From contig CM071594.1 in the NCBI GenBank assembly GCA_036435485.1, positions 96,623,001-96,687,000 of the forward strand: 64,000 nucleotides of DNA, in the 5' to 3' direction. Origin of the DNA: Saposhnikovia divaricata (Eukaryota; Streptophyta; Magnoliopsida; Apiales; Apiaceae). The notes under the pieces are model-generated. The model did no database searches and was not told the origin of the DNA. It saw only the letters and a list, made by a program, of their open reading frames with translations. Of this stretch, positions 43,184 through 52,946 are shown piece by piece (positions within the stretch are counted from its first letter, which is position 1; every line of letters begins with the position of its first letter). The position numbers and the translations under genes were made by a program.

Positions 43184-43634
43184 GCCACCCATCGTGGCGT
43201 ATGATTTATGGTGTCAGGTAGTGTTATGGATATTACTAGAACAAACTTCCTAAATTAATTACGAATATTGAAAGGTATACATGCCACCCATCGTGGCGTA
43301 CCAAGTTTCATAGAATTCAATTAATTAGAAGGGTACCACTGATTGAATATAGATTTTGATATTGAGAGAAAGGATGATTCTGTCTAGAAAGGGGTCTTAA
43401 GTGATGTCTCTTGACAATGCTCCCCCCGATCTGGGAATTATCCTATTATCGATTATTGATTTGAAATATTTAATGGTGGTATCCAGTCTTTTTATTAATT
43501 TAAGATTTAATAATGGTATACACTTAGCTATGAAAAATAATATATAGTCCACCCTAACGTGGCATATTATTTAGTAATAGGACCGAAGTAATATTTAAAC
43601 GAATTTAAGTGGTATATATGTCATCCATCGTGGC
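43184..43634 (+). repeat. Four dispersed GCCACCCATCGTGGC hairpins in the F leader
   Basis: Exact copies lie at 43184-43198 and 43283-43297, with variants at 43549-43562 (CCACCCTAACGTGG) and about 43620-43634. The stem GCCAC/GTGGC is conserved and the loop varies. Each stands before similar AT-rich text, so these may be remnants of a diverged unit. Confidence 0.8.
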
Positions 43635-43767
43635 GTACCAGATACTTATGGTGTTTAAATATTAGTGCATTAATTTTAATTAATTGTTAGAGGAAACCAA
43701 TAGGATTTAAGATTTATGCAACTATCTGATTATGTGTTACATGTATGATTCTCAGGATTAGATCACT

Positions 43768-46700
43768 ATGGGCTTTAATCCACTATTCACCATACTTAAG
43801 GATAACAAACTTACTGGACCGAACTATATTGAATGGAAACGTAATTTGGACATAGTGTTGACTGCTGAGGAGTACAAATTTTGTACTTATGAACCCAAGC
43901 CAGACCAGCCTGCTGAAGATGCTCCTGAAAGTGAGAAGGAGTATTATAAGCGGTGGATTAAGGCTGATGAGATGTCGCGATGTTACATTCTGGCAGCAAT
44001 GTCGGGTGTTTTGCAGCATCAGCATCAGGCTATGCCCACTGCTTCAGATATGCTCTATAATCTCAAGGAACTTTTTGGAGAACAGAATAGGGCTGCTAGG
44101 CAAGTAGCAATGAAGGCTTTAATGAACACTCAGATGGTTGAAGGAACACCTGTAAGGGATCATGTTCTCAGAATGATGTCTCATCTGAATGAGATGGAGA
44201 TCCTTGGTGCTGATATTGATGGGGAAACCCAGATCGATATCATCCTTATGAGCTTGCCCAAAAGTTTTGAGCAGTTCCGCTTGAATTACACCATGAACAA
44301 AAGGATGTATAGTCTCGCGGAACTTCTGACAGAACTTCAGGCAGCTGAAGGACTCTTTAAGCAGAATGTTCAAGTGAATGTGGCCGAGAAAGCTTCTTCA
44401 TCTAAGCCGAAAGGTAAGAAGAAGAAAAAGACTCAGACACAGAAAGCTGGAAAGATTGCTAATGCAGTGGGAGTTCAAGGTGGTGTGAAAAAGCCTAAGG
44501 GCAAGTGCTTCAGGTGCAAGCAGTCAGGTCACTGGAAACAGGATTGTCCTCTTCCTAAGAAGACAAACAATACTGGTATGTCTCATTCTCTAGTTACAGA
44601 AACATATATAGCGGCTATATCTACGAGCACTTGGTGTGTAGATACAGGAGCCACTGACCATGTTTGTAACTCTATGCAGGGGTTCCAGCAATCCAGAATG
44701 CTTAGAGATGGCGAGATATATGTGTTCATGGGAGATGCTACGAAAGTAGCAGTAGTTGCAGTTGGAATAATTACATTATCTTTTGGCGATGATAGGATTT
44801 TGGTTTTGAACAATTGTCTTTATGTACCTTCGTTTAGAAGGAATTTAATTTCGGTTTCTAAACTTGCCATGGATGGTTATAATGTTTGTTTGGATCGTAA
44901 TGTTTCTATTATGATGAATAAACGAGTTATATGTTCTGGTACATTGCAAGACAATTTATATATTATTAATCCTATCCAACCAATGCTGCAACATAAGGAA
45001 ACTAATAACATTCTTTCTAGCTCAAATAAAAGAAAGAAACCTTCTGAATTGAACCAAACATATCTTTGGCACTTAAGATTAGGTCATATTAACTTGAGGA
45101 GGATTCAAAGACTGGTAGTAGATGGGCCATTAGGCTCGTTGGTATTGGAGCCATTTCCAGTTTGTGAATCCTGCTTGGAAGGTAAGATGACTAATAGGCC
45201 TTTTAAAGCAAAGGGGAATAGAGCTAAAGAAGTGTTAGAATTGGTTCATACTGATTTATGTGGACCTATGAGTATCCAAGCAAGAGGAGGTTATGAGTAT
45301 TTTGTCACTTTCATTGACGATTATTCTAGATATGGGTACATTTATTTGTTGCGCCGTAAGTCTGAGTGCTTTGAAAAATTCAAAGAATACAAAGCAAGTG
45401 CGGAGAAGCGACATCTTGGAAAATGTATCAAGTCACTACGATCAGATCGTGGTGGCGAATACTTGCTTGGAGAATTTAGGGAATATTTATCAGAAAATGG
45501 GATTGCATCCCAGTTGTCTGCACCTGGCACACCTCAGCAGAATGGTGTAGCAGAGAGAAGGAATCGGACTCTTTTAGAGAGTGTTAGATCGATGATGAGT
45601 TATTCAGATTTACCCAAGTCGTTCTGGGGATATGCTATAGAAACAGCGGCTTACCTTCTAAACTTGGTACCTTCTAAGTCGGTTCCCAAGACTCCAATAG
45701 AATTGTGGACTGGTAGCAAACCAAGTCTAAGACATATTCGGATTTGGGGTTGTCCAGCACATGTGCTGAACAAGAACGCGACCAAGTTAGAATCTCGTAC
45801 AGAAGTAAGGCTGTTTGTAGGCTATCCCATGGGAACGAAAGGTTATTCATTTTATAGTCCTAGGGATCGAGATATCATTGTTAGCACCAATGCTAGATTC
45901 TTAGAAGAAGACTATATAATGAAACACAAACCCATGAGTAGTATCGTTTTAGAGGAACTAGTGGGAGGGACAGATAATCCCCAAGTGCCAATAGTACAAG
46001 TAGATCAACCACAAGAAAATGCACAACCTGTCACTAATACCACACCGGTGCTTCGTCGTAGTGGGAGGGTTGTTCAACAACCTGATAGATTCATGTTTTT
46101 GGGAGAGTCCTCGGACTTGGTCTCTGGTGAACATGATGAGGATCCCAGGACATACGAAGAAGCAATTCTAGATAAAGATGCAGATCTTTGGCAAAAGGCA
46201 ATGGAATCTGAGATGGAATCTATGTATTCTAATCAAGTTTGGGAGCTCGTGGAACCACCCAAAGGTGTAAAACCCATTGGATGTATGTGGATCTACAAGA
46301 AGAAAAGAGGATCTGACAAAAAGGTGAAAGCCTGGAAAGCACGACTTGTTGCGAAAGGGTATACTCAGAAAGAAGGGATCGATTATGAGGAAACTTTTTC
46401 GCCGGTTGTTATGCTTAAGTCGATCCGGATTCTTTTATCTATAGCAGCTCATCTCGATTATGAGATTTGGCAAATGGATGTCAAGACAGCTTTCCTTAAT
46501 GGAAGTCTTGAGGAAACCATCTATATGCAACAACCAAAAGGATTCATTAAGGAAGGCCAAGAGCATCTTGTATGTAAGCTTAAGAGGTCTATTTATGGAC
46601 TAAAACAAGCTTCTAGGGACTGGAATATTCGTTTTGATCAGGCAGTCCAGTCATATGGATTTGATCAAAGTCCAAGCGAATCATGTGTGTATAAGAGAAG

Positions 46701-47712
46701 TGAGGGTAATGCAGTGGTTTTTCTAGTACTGTATGTAGATGACATTTTACTCATTGGAAACAATGTTAAGATGTTGTCATCAATAAAGGCATGGTTGTTC
46801 AAACAATTTGAAATGAAGGACTTAGGTGAAGCGGCATACATCCTTGGGATCAAAGTAATAAGGGATCGCAAGAAAAGGATGTTGGCTTTATCTCAAGAGC
46901 CCTACATTGATGAAGTATTAGCTCGTTTTAACATGCAGAACTCTAAGAAAGGTTTTCTACCTTTTAAGCATGGAGTGGCTCTATCCAAGGAGCAGTGTCC
47001 TTCGACACCTAAGGATATAGAGAGCATGAAAGCAGTTCCTTATGCTTCGGCATGTGGAAGCTTAATGTATGCTATGTTATGTACGAGGCCTGACATCTGC
47101 TTTGCTGTAGGCATGGTTAGTAGATATCAGTCGAACCCAGGTCAGGAACATTGGAGTGCAGTAAAAACTATACTCAAGTACCTGAGAAGGACTAAGGAGT
47201 ATATGTTAATTTACAAGGCCTCAGATCTATTTCCTTTGGGATATACTGATTCAGATTTCCAATCAGATAGGGATAAGAGGAAATCTACCTCGGGATATGT
47301 TTTTACTTTGGGAGGTGGAGCCGTTATATGGAGGAGTGTAAAGCAGAAATGCATTGCAGACTCTACCATGGAAGCCGAGTACGTGGCGGCCTCTGAGGCT
47401 GCAAAGGAGGCTGTATGGTTCAGGAACTTCCTTTTGGACTTGGATGTGGTACCTAATTTGCCTAGGAGCTTGACAGTGTATTGTGATAACACTGGTGCTG
47501 TGGCAAATTCGAAGGAACCGCGAGATCACAAAGCAGCTAAACATATTGAACGTAAGTATCATCTCATACGAGGAATCGTAAAGCGAGGAGATATAGTTGT
47601 GGCTCACATATCATCAGAAGACAACCGGGCAGATCCTTTCACAAAGAGTTTGCCAGCCAAGGTTTTTGACAGGCATGTGGAAGCGATAGGAGTCAGATGG
47701 ATGGACACATAG
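43768..47712 (+). CDS. gag-pol: Element F gag-pol polyprotein, intact, 1314 aa
   Basis: The single open frame has all Ty1/copia domains in order. Gag starts MGFNPLFTIL with a YIEWKRNLD motif, and a CCHC zinc knuckle CFRCKQSGHWKQDC lies near residues 247-260. Protease WCVDTGATDHVC is near 290. The integrase zinc finger is HLRLGHINLRRI with CESCLEGK, and the catalytic core has Asp in HTDLCGP (about 495), Asp in SDRGGEY (about 561) and Glu in NGVAERRNR (about 596). Reverse transcriptase has AFLNGS and YVDDILLIG (about 989). RNase H has SDFQSD, AEYVAAS and CDNTGAVA (about 1238), with the end ADPFTKSLP. No lesion is seen and every catalytic residue checked is present. Gag and pol share one frame, as is usual in plant copia elements. 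Confidence 0.96.
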   Translation: MGFNPLFTILKDNKLTGPNYIEWKRNLDIVLTAEEYKFCTYEPKPDQPAEDAPESEKEYYKRWIKADEMSRCYILAAMSGVLQHQHQAMPTASDMLYNLKELFGEQNRAARQVAMKALMNTQMVEGTPVRDHVLRMMSHLNEMEILGADIDGETQIDIILMSLPKSFEQFRLNYTMNKRMYSLAELLTELQAAEGLFKQNVQVNVAEKASSSKPKGKKKKKTQTQKAGKIANAVGVQGGVKKPKGKCFRCKQSGHWKQDCPLPKKTNNTGMSHSLVTETYIAAISTSTWCVDTGATDHVCNSMQGFQQSRMLRDGEIYVFMGDATKVAVVAVGIITLSFGDDRILVLNNCLYVPSFRRNLISVSKLAMDGYNVCLDRNVSIMMNKRVICSGTLQDNLYIINPIQPMLQHKETNNILSSSNKRKKPSELNQTYLWHLRLGHINLRRIQRLVVDGPLGSLVLEPFPVCESCLEGKMTNRPFKAKGNRAKEVLELVHTDLCGPMSIQARGGYEYFVTFIDDYSRYGYIYLLRRKSECFEKFKEYKASAEKRHLGKCIKSLRSDRGGEYLLGEFREYLSENGIASQLSAPGTPQQNGVAERRNRTLLESVRSMMSYSDLPKSFWGYAIETAAYLLNLVPSKSVPKTPIELWTGSKPSLRHIRIWGCPAHVLNKNATKLESRTEVRLFVGYPMGTKGYSFYSPRDRDIIVSTNARFLEEDYIMKHKPMSSIVLEELVGGTDNPQVPIVQVDQPQENAQPVTNTTPVLRRSGRVVQQPDRFMFLGESSDLVSGEHDEDPRTYEEAILDKDADLWQKAMESEMESMYSNQVWELVEPPKGVKPIGCMWIYKKKRGSDKKVKAWKARLVAKGYTQKEGIDYEETFSPVVMLKSIRILLSIAAHLDYEIWQMDVKTAFLNGSLEETIYMQQPKGFIKEGQEHLVCKLKRSIYGLKQASRDWNIRFDQAVQSYGFDQSPSESCVYKRSEGNAVVFLVLYVDDILLIGNNVKMLSSIKAWLFKQFEMKDLGEAAYILGIKVIRDRKKRMLALSQEPYIDEVLARFNMQNSKKGFLPFKHGVALSKEQCPSTPKDIESMKAVPYASACGSLMYAMLCTRPDICFAVGMVSRYQSNPGQEHWSAVKTILKYLRRTKEYMLIYKASDLFPLGYTDSDFQSDRDKRKSTSGYVFTLGGGAVIWRSVKQKCIADSTMEAEYVAASEAAKEAVWFRNFLLDLDVVPNLPRSLTVYCDNTGAVANSKEPRDHKAAKHIERKYHLIRGIVKRGDIVVAHISSEDNRADPFTKSLPAKVFDRHVEAIGVRWMDT

Positions 47713-47782
47713 TTTTCTGTGTAATAGTGGATTAAATAAACACTGATATACTCATAGAATATTTTGAGTATAAGTGGGAGAT
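47713..47782 (+). other. F 3' untranslated region with polypurine tract
   Basis: A short 70-bp segment ending in the polypurine tract AAGTGGGAGAT directly before the 3' LTR. Confidence 0.85.
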
Positions 47783-48886
47783 TGTTAGTGTATACTGAAA
47801 ATATTTATTTGAAGTATTTACATTTATTTCTGGCCGGTTTAATTGAGAATCATTTTGTTTACATGTTGTCTAAATATTATATATTGTGAATAATCTAGTA
47901 TCAAATGGGATACAGAATATTGGATTATTAAATACGGTTTATATAATATAATAAGGTTCACAGCACAGGTGGAGTTAGACAATCCACTGGAATGGCTGTA
48001 GTATTATTTAGATTAGTTTATATTGACTAATAAATAATACTAGTATACTTTGTGTATATTGAACAGGATCAAATTTAGAATTGTTCCCTTATACTGATTA
48101 AGGAGGTGAACTAAGATTCTATGTTATTATTAATGCTTAGGTTCTTAATCCGGAAATAATAATTGACACGTATATATTATTTACATGCTTTGATTTATAT
48201 ATGAAATAATTCTTTTGATTTATTTCATTATATTTTGGGTGATGAAATAATATATATGGTGGGATATTATTTGTTGACGGAATCCATGTCCTGATAATAT
48301 TCGGGTTAATGATGTCCCCTTGAAAGCTCAAAAAGATTTAATTATGTGAAACCCTGCAGGTGGATTTATTCCGGCATAATTAAATAAAGGTTGAGTGGAT
48401 AATCAAGGATAAAAGATATTAATTAAATGAATTATCAGTAATTTATTTAATTAATGGACATGCGATATTTTAAACATGGGGAATTTAATAAGCAAATAAT
48501 ATTGGAACCGAATTAATTAATTAAATTACGGTATTAGGAAAGGTAGTGCAAATATTAATTCTTTAGTGGATTGAATTAATATTTAATTACATTGGGCTAG
48601 GCTCAAGATGTAATTAGAAGGCCCAACCTAATTGTCCATGATCCCTATTGTAGCATATATATATTCCTATTCTCTTCTTGCTGGGGGTTGGTCGAAAAAA
48701 TTTTGTAGCCACCCAGGAGCAAGTAGAGAGGTAAACTTGAGAAGACGAAGGCCACACTTCGCTCAAGGGAATTTGGGAATACAATAGAAGAGCGTGGAAT
48801 CAACCGTTAACAAGGTGATTTTTCTATTCGTACTCGTTAATTTATTGTATCGAAATTCGCAGTGCCAAGATCTGATTGTCCCAACA
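47783..48886 (+). repeat. F 3' LTR (1104 bp)
   Basis: It has the same length as the 5' LTR with one difference noticed (GACTAATAA here, GAATAATAA there). It is followed by the CAAGG duplication and then E minisatellite sequence. Confidence 0.96.
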
Positions 48887-48896
48887 CAAGGAAGGG

Positions 48897-49044
48897 TCAG
48901 CCGACCAGGATCTCCTGGCAGCCGACCATGATCTCCCGGCAGGCAACCAGGATCTCCTGGCAGCCGACCAGGTGCATCAGGGAAGGGTCAGCCGACCAGG
49001 ATCTCCTGGCAGCCGACCAGGAGCATCTGGCAGCTGACCGGGAG
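48897..49044 (+). repeat. E minisatellite fragment with CCTGGCAGCCGACCAGG cores, right of F
   Basis: Four imperfect units carry TCCTGGCAGCCGACCAGG or a variant. It continues the left-hand array interrupted by F. Confidence 0.85.
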
Positions 49045-49274
49045 CCACAAAGAGGCTCAATCTGACTTCCCGATACTCATTTTGGCACCCCCTATCGTTT
49101 GATTGAATCGTTTGATGGTTTTGCTGAAGGTTTCTCACTTTCCGTGACAAACATCGACCTTCGAATTAGCACCGTTTAGTGCCGTTTTATGCCATTTAAC
49201 GTCGTTTACTCAGACATTGAAACGTTGTTTAAGCATCGTGTGACATCATTAATGTCAACATGGATTTCCCGTCA

Positions 49275-49485
49275 ACATGTCAGACGATCGAGAAGCACAT
49301 GTCAGATGATCGAGAAGCACATGTCAGACGATCGAGAAGCACATGTCAGACGATCGAGAAGCACATGTCAGACGATCGAGAAGCACATGTCAGACGATCG
49401 AGAAGCACATGTCAGACGATCGAGAAGCACATGTCAGAAGCACGTGTCAGACGATCGAGAAGCACGTGTCAGGCGATCGAGAAGC
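49275..49485 (+). repeat. 22-bp minisatellite, about nine units
   Basis: Units start at 49275, 49297, 49319, 49341, 49363, 49385 and 49407, then a 13-bp truncated unit at 49429, then 49442 and 49464. The unit core is GTCAGACGATCGAGAAGC. The last two have ACGTGT for ACATGT and grade into CACCCGGCAGGCAACC text seen left of F. Open frames here are artefacts. Confidence 0.95.
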
Positions 49486-49501
49486 ACCCGGCAGGCAACC
49501 A

Positions 49502-49640
49502 GGATCTCCTGGCAGCCGACCAGGTGCATCAAGGAAGGGTCAGCCGACCAGGATCTCCTGGCAGCCGACCAGGATCTCCTGGCAGCCGACCAGGATCTCC
49601 TGGCAGCCGACCAGGAGCACCTGGCAGCTGACCGGGACCC
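49502..49640 (+). repeat. 21-bp tandem repeat of GGATCTCCTGGCAGCCGACC
   Basis: Three exact contiguous units at 49551-49613, one isolated unit at 49502-49522 and a diverged unit after 49613. This is the same core as the 49-bp array at 40254, here with a shorter period. Confidence 0.92.
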
Positions 49641-49718
49641 TTGTTGGCTGCCTCGTTGCTCGAAAGAGGTTAAAATTTTCCCGAATCTCTTCCGTTTAGC
49701 TTCGTTTAGCGCTGTTTA

Positions 49719-50045
49719 GTGCCGATTAACACCGATTAGTGTCGTTTAAGCACTGATTAGTGCCGATTAACACCGATTAGTGTCGTTTAAGCAATGATTA
49801 GTGCCGATTAATACCGATTAGTGTCGTTTAAGCACTGATTAGTGCCGATTAACACCGATTAGTGTCGTTTAAGCACTGATTAGTGCCGATTAACACCGAT
49901 TAGTGTCGTTTAAGCACTGATTAGTGCCGATTAACACCGATTAAGGTCGTTTAGCGCTGTTTAGTGCCGATTAACACCGATTAGTGTCGTTTAAGCACTG
50001 ATTAGTGTCGATTAACACCGATTAGTATCGTTTAAGCACCGTGAG
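49719..50045 (+). repeat. 41-bp minisatellite with internal 10-bp substructure, about eight units
   Basis: GTGCCGATTA starts units at 49719, 49760, 49801, 49842, 49883, 49924 and about 49964, with a variant at 50005. Each 41-bp unit is made of four decamer-like words (GTGCCGATTA, ACACCGATTA, GTGTCGTTTA, AGCACTGATTA). Looser words of the same kind extend from about 49160 to 50190, so the ordered 41-mer probably grew out of a decamer-rich background. Confidence 0.92.
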
Positions 50046-50352
50046 TGCCAATTTATCCTTTCAACATTGTTTAACACTGTTTAAGCATTGTTTAAGGCCG
50101 TTTAGCACTGTTTAGTGCCGTTTTATGCTGCTTAACGTTGTTTAAACATTGTTTAAGCATCGTTAAGACTGATTAGTGCCGGTTAGCATCGAATTAACAT
50201 TGTCGTGAACGCGTCGGTCGCTCCACGCTTCACATAAAGACAATACTCGTGAAACACTAGTGTACAAAGATAAACCCTGACCCGAGTCTCGAGTTAGACA
50301 AGTTAAACTTCAAGGAAAGCCTGATCAGCTTTCCTAGAAGTTGGGGGGCAAA
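50046..50352 (+). other. E 3' end with degenerate decamers and polypurine tract
   Basis: Degenerate GTTTAAGCAT-type words run to about 50190. Unique sequence follows up to the polypurine tract AGAAGTTGGGGGGCAAA (50336-50352), which abuts the LTR. There is no ORF. Confidence 0.8.
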
Positions 50353-50844
50353 TGATATGGGCTAAAAGTAAGCCCTAAAGTCACATTTAATGTGGCATTA
50401 ATTAGGCCAAGAATGGTCCAAACGTGGGGCCCACCAGCTGGGCCCAAAACCCTAATTATAATATTAATTTCGTAATTAGTATTAAGGGTAATAAACAGCT
50501 CAGCAAATAAGAGTCAAACAAGGATATTACTCTTGCCTGACTTATCCTCCAAGATGCACAATTCAATATGGAAACTGATTCCTACAAGGAATAGATCTAG
50601 AACCTTCCTCAAAGACTTGCCCACCAAGTCTCCGAATCCTACCATAATTCTAAGGCTTCTCAGCCTATATAAAGGGCCTGACCCCTCATTCTCAGAACTA
50701 CGTTGGCTTGATTCTCAATACGAGATACGTAGGCACTCTGTGAGGACCGATTACAGTCTCGAACGCAGAAACAGCCATTAAAGCGCGAAGCTCAACCACC
50801 CTAGCAATAATAACAAATAGTAATCGATATTTAGATCCACAACA
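50353..50844 (+). repeat. E 3' LTR (492 bp)
   Basis: It matches the 5' LTR with three mismatches by eye. TATATAAAGG recurs near 50668. It is followed by CTGTT, the target duplication, and then element B RT sequence. Confidence 0.95.
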
Positions 50845-52946
50845 CTGTTCAACATACACTTCTTCCTCTAGCTCTCCATTGAGAAAGACACTTTTGACAT
50901 CCATTTGGAATACCTTGAAGTTACAATGTACAACATAGGCTAGAAATATTCCAATGGCTTCAAGTTTGGCAACAGGTACAAATGTTTCATCATAATCTAT
51001 CCCTTCCTGTTGACAGTAACCTTTAGCTACCAGCCTTGCCTTATTTCTTGTCATATTTCCACTTTCATCCAATTTGTTTCTGAAAACCCATTTTGTGTCA
51101 ACAACTGACTTCCCTTTTGGTCTAGGGACTAGCTTCCATACATTGTTTCTCTCAAATTGGTTAAGCTCTTCTTGCATAGCTATCACCCAATCAAAATCCA
51201 ACAATGCTTCATCAATTGTCTTTGGCTTAGTTTGAGATAGAAAACAGGAAAACATGCTGTCTGCAAAAAAATTTATCCTTGTCCTTACACCAGTAGTGGG
51301 ACCACCAATAATTAAATTACTAGTATGATCCTTGTTCCACTTGGTGGTCCTTGGCAAGCTTCTATCTTGATCTGCTTGACTAGTTCCTCCTTGAGAGGTT
51401 GATTCTCCACCAGTGTTATTTTCTCCTTCATGCTCTTCATTATCTCCAGAATCATTTTCATTCTGATGATTAGATGTTACTATCTGAGATTGAGCTGGAG
51501 TTTGGTTAGCATCATTGGTGTTGACAACATCTCTTTCAAATTCAATAGTCTGAGTACAAGTAGGTTCTTCAGCAACAATTTCTTCTTGTTCCAAGTAACC
51601 TTGATTTTCAAATCTGAGAGGCTGCATTTGACCATCTTCTTGCAGTCCTGGAAACTTGTTCTCATCAAATGTAACATTCACACTTTCTTCAATGACTTTA
51701 TGATCTATGACATAGACTCTAGAGGTAGTCCTTTCTAATCCATATCCCATGAAAATGCCTTCATAAGCTTTAGCATCAAACTTTCCTTTCCTTTCATGGT
51801 TGTCTATCATTATGAAACACTTACTCCCAAATACATGAAAATATTTGACAGTAGGTTTCTTTCCTGTCAACAGATAGTAAGGAGTGTTCCCATGAGTCTT
51901 GTTGATTAAGGTTCTGCTCTATGAGTAACAAGCTGTGTTGATAGCTTCTACCCAGAAGTATGTTGGTAGCTTTGCATCATTCAACATAGTTCTAGCAGCT
52001 TCAATGAGAGTCCTGTTCTTTCTTTCTACAACACCATTTTGTGTGGTGTTCTAGCAGCAGAGAATTGTTGCACAATGCCTTCATCTTTGCAGAAATTCCC
52101 AAGAGTTGCATTTTTGAACTCAGTACCATTGTCAATTCTTAGAATTTGAACTTTTGCATTTGGAGTTCTGTCAAGAACCCTTATATGATCAATGATTTCT
52201 TGAGCTACTTCATCATTGGTTTCCAAGAACTTTACCCAAGTGTACCTCGAGTAGTCATCCACCATTACCAGTGCATATCTCTTTTTGGCTAGAGATTGAA
52301 CATTTACTGGACCAAAAAGATCCATGTGGATTAACTTGAGTGGCTCAGTGTTAGTGTTCAATTGCTTTGACTTGTGCACAGATCTTTTCAATTTGCCCAT
52401 TTGACAGTCCTCACACAGTCCTTCTTGATAGAATTCCTGTTGAGGTAGTCCTCTTACCAATTCCTTCTTTATCAGAATATTCATGGTCTTGAAATTGAGA
52501 TTAGAGAGTTTCTTTTGCCAAAGCATGCTGTCATCAACTGTTGCCTTACTGTAGAAACAGTAAACCTTGTCTTTCTTAGCAGAGTTTAGATCTGCAACAA
52601 ACAAGCTTCCTTTCCCGACTCCTTTCAAAGAAAGGCTTCCATTCTTCTTGTGATAGATGTTGTAAACCATCATGTCAAAATCAACCTTAAATCCCCTGTC
52701 ACTGAATTGGCTGACACTGAGTAGGTTGTGCTTCAGTCCATCTACAAGAGCAATATCTTCAATGACAACATTTCCAATTTCCAGACAACCATATCCCAAT
52801 GTATAACCTTTGATGTTGTCTCCAAAAGTTCTGATTGGGCCAGCTTTCTCAACATAATGTGATAGCAGGGCTTTATCACCTGTCATGTGTCTAGAACATC
52901 CACTGTCGATAATCCACATGACTTGTTTCTTTTTCTTGCCCCGCAA
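50845..52946 (-). pseudogene. pol: Element B protease, integrase and RT N-terminal half, disrupted
   Basis: On the minus strand the protease motif IIDSGCSRHMTGD stands near 52910. The integrase zinc finger is degenerate: both His positions of the usual WHKKLSH are changed (WQKKLSN) while CEDCQ remains. The catalytic core has Asp in HMDLFGP and Asp in RIDNGTEF, then a frameshift near 52030 just before the Glu-bearing NGVVERK region. A stop near 51920 follows TACYS. From 51870 the frame is open through the linker and RT (VDTKWVFRNK, AFLNGE-like FLNGELEEEVYVEQ) to the E junction at 50845. The residues below 50845 in that frame come from the E LTR and are not real. Confidence 0.88.

Larger units (their letters stand above)
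42102..43767 (+). other. F 5' leader, long and non-coding, with two sets of iterated hairpins
   Basis: 1.67 kb separate the primer binding site from the gag ATG, long for a copia element. No ORF is supported; the minus-strand frame at 42347-42721 just reads through the hairpins. CACGTGG/CGTGG words cluster at 42251-42325. Two sets of palindromic repeats are listed separately. Packaging signals or translation-control structures would be expected here. Confidence 0.6.
40983..48886 (+). mobile_element. Element F: complete Ty1/copia retrotransposon inserted in E
   Basis: It has two 1104-bp LTRs with one mismatch by eye (near 41225 versus 48027), TGTTAGTG...TCCCAACA ends, and a CAAGG duplication (40978-40982 and 48887-48891). 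It has a methionine-tRNA-type primer binding site, a 1.7-kb leader, one intact 1314-codon gag-pol frame and a polypurine tract. It has no second ORF, so it is not Sirevirus-like. The near-identical LTRs and open coding frame mean this copy integrated very recently and may be autonomous. It sits within the minisatellite region of E. Confidence 0.97.
30917..50844 (+). mobile_element. Element E: Ty3/gypsy Tat-clade retrotransposon with antisense gene, carrying insert F
   Basis: It has two 492-bp LTRs with three mismatches by eye, TGATATGGGC...CCACAACA ends and a CTGTT duplication (30912-30916 and 50845-50849). It has a primer binding site, gag-pol, a reverse-strand three-exon gene, a long minisatellite region and a polypurine tract. 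Without F (7.9 kb) it is about 12 kb. The presence of two RNase H domains, the lack of a chromodomain and the extra antisense gene place it in the plant Tat clade. At a commonly used plant rate of 1.3e-8 per site per year, the LTR divergence suggests roughly a quarter of a million years. It was inserted in the B RT gene. Confidence 0.95.

Noticed and set aside
49275..49485. CRISPR-like array of short repeats
   Set aside because: Units are directly contiguous with no spacers, in a plant retrotransposon.
49189..49719. Three overlapping open frames with repeated His-Met-Ser-Asp units
   Set aside because: All are read-throughs of the 22-bp minisatellite, whose unit is not a multiple of 3, so all frames stay open by chance.
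50698..50844. C-terminal extension of the B RT frame beyond 50845
   Set aside because: These residues come from the 3' LTR of E read on the opposite strand.
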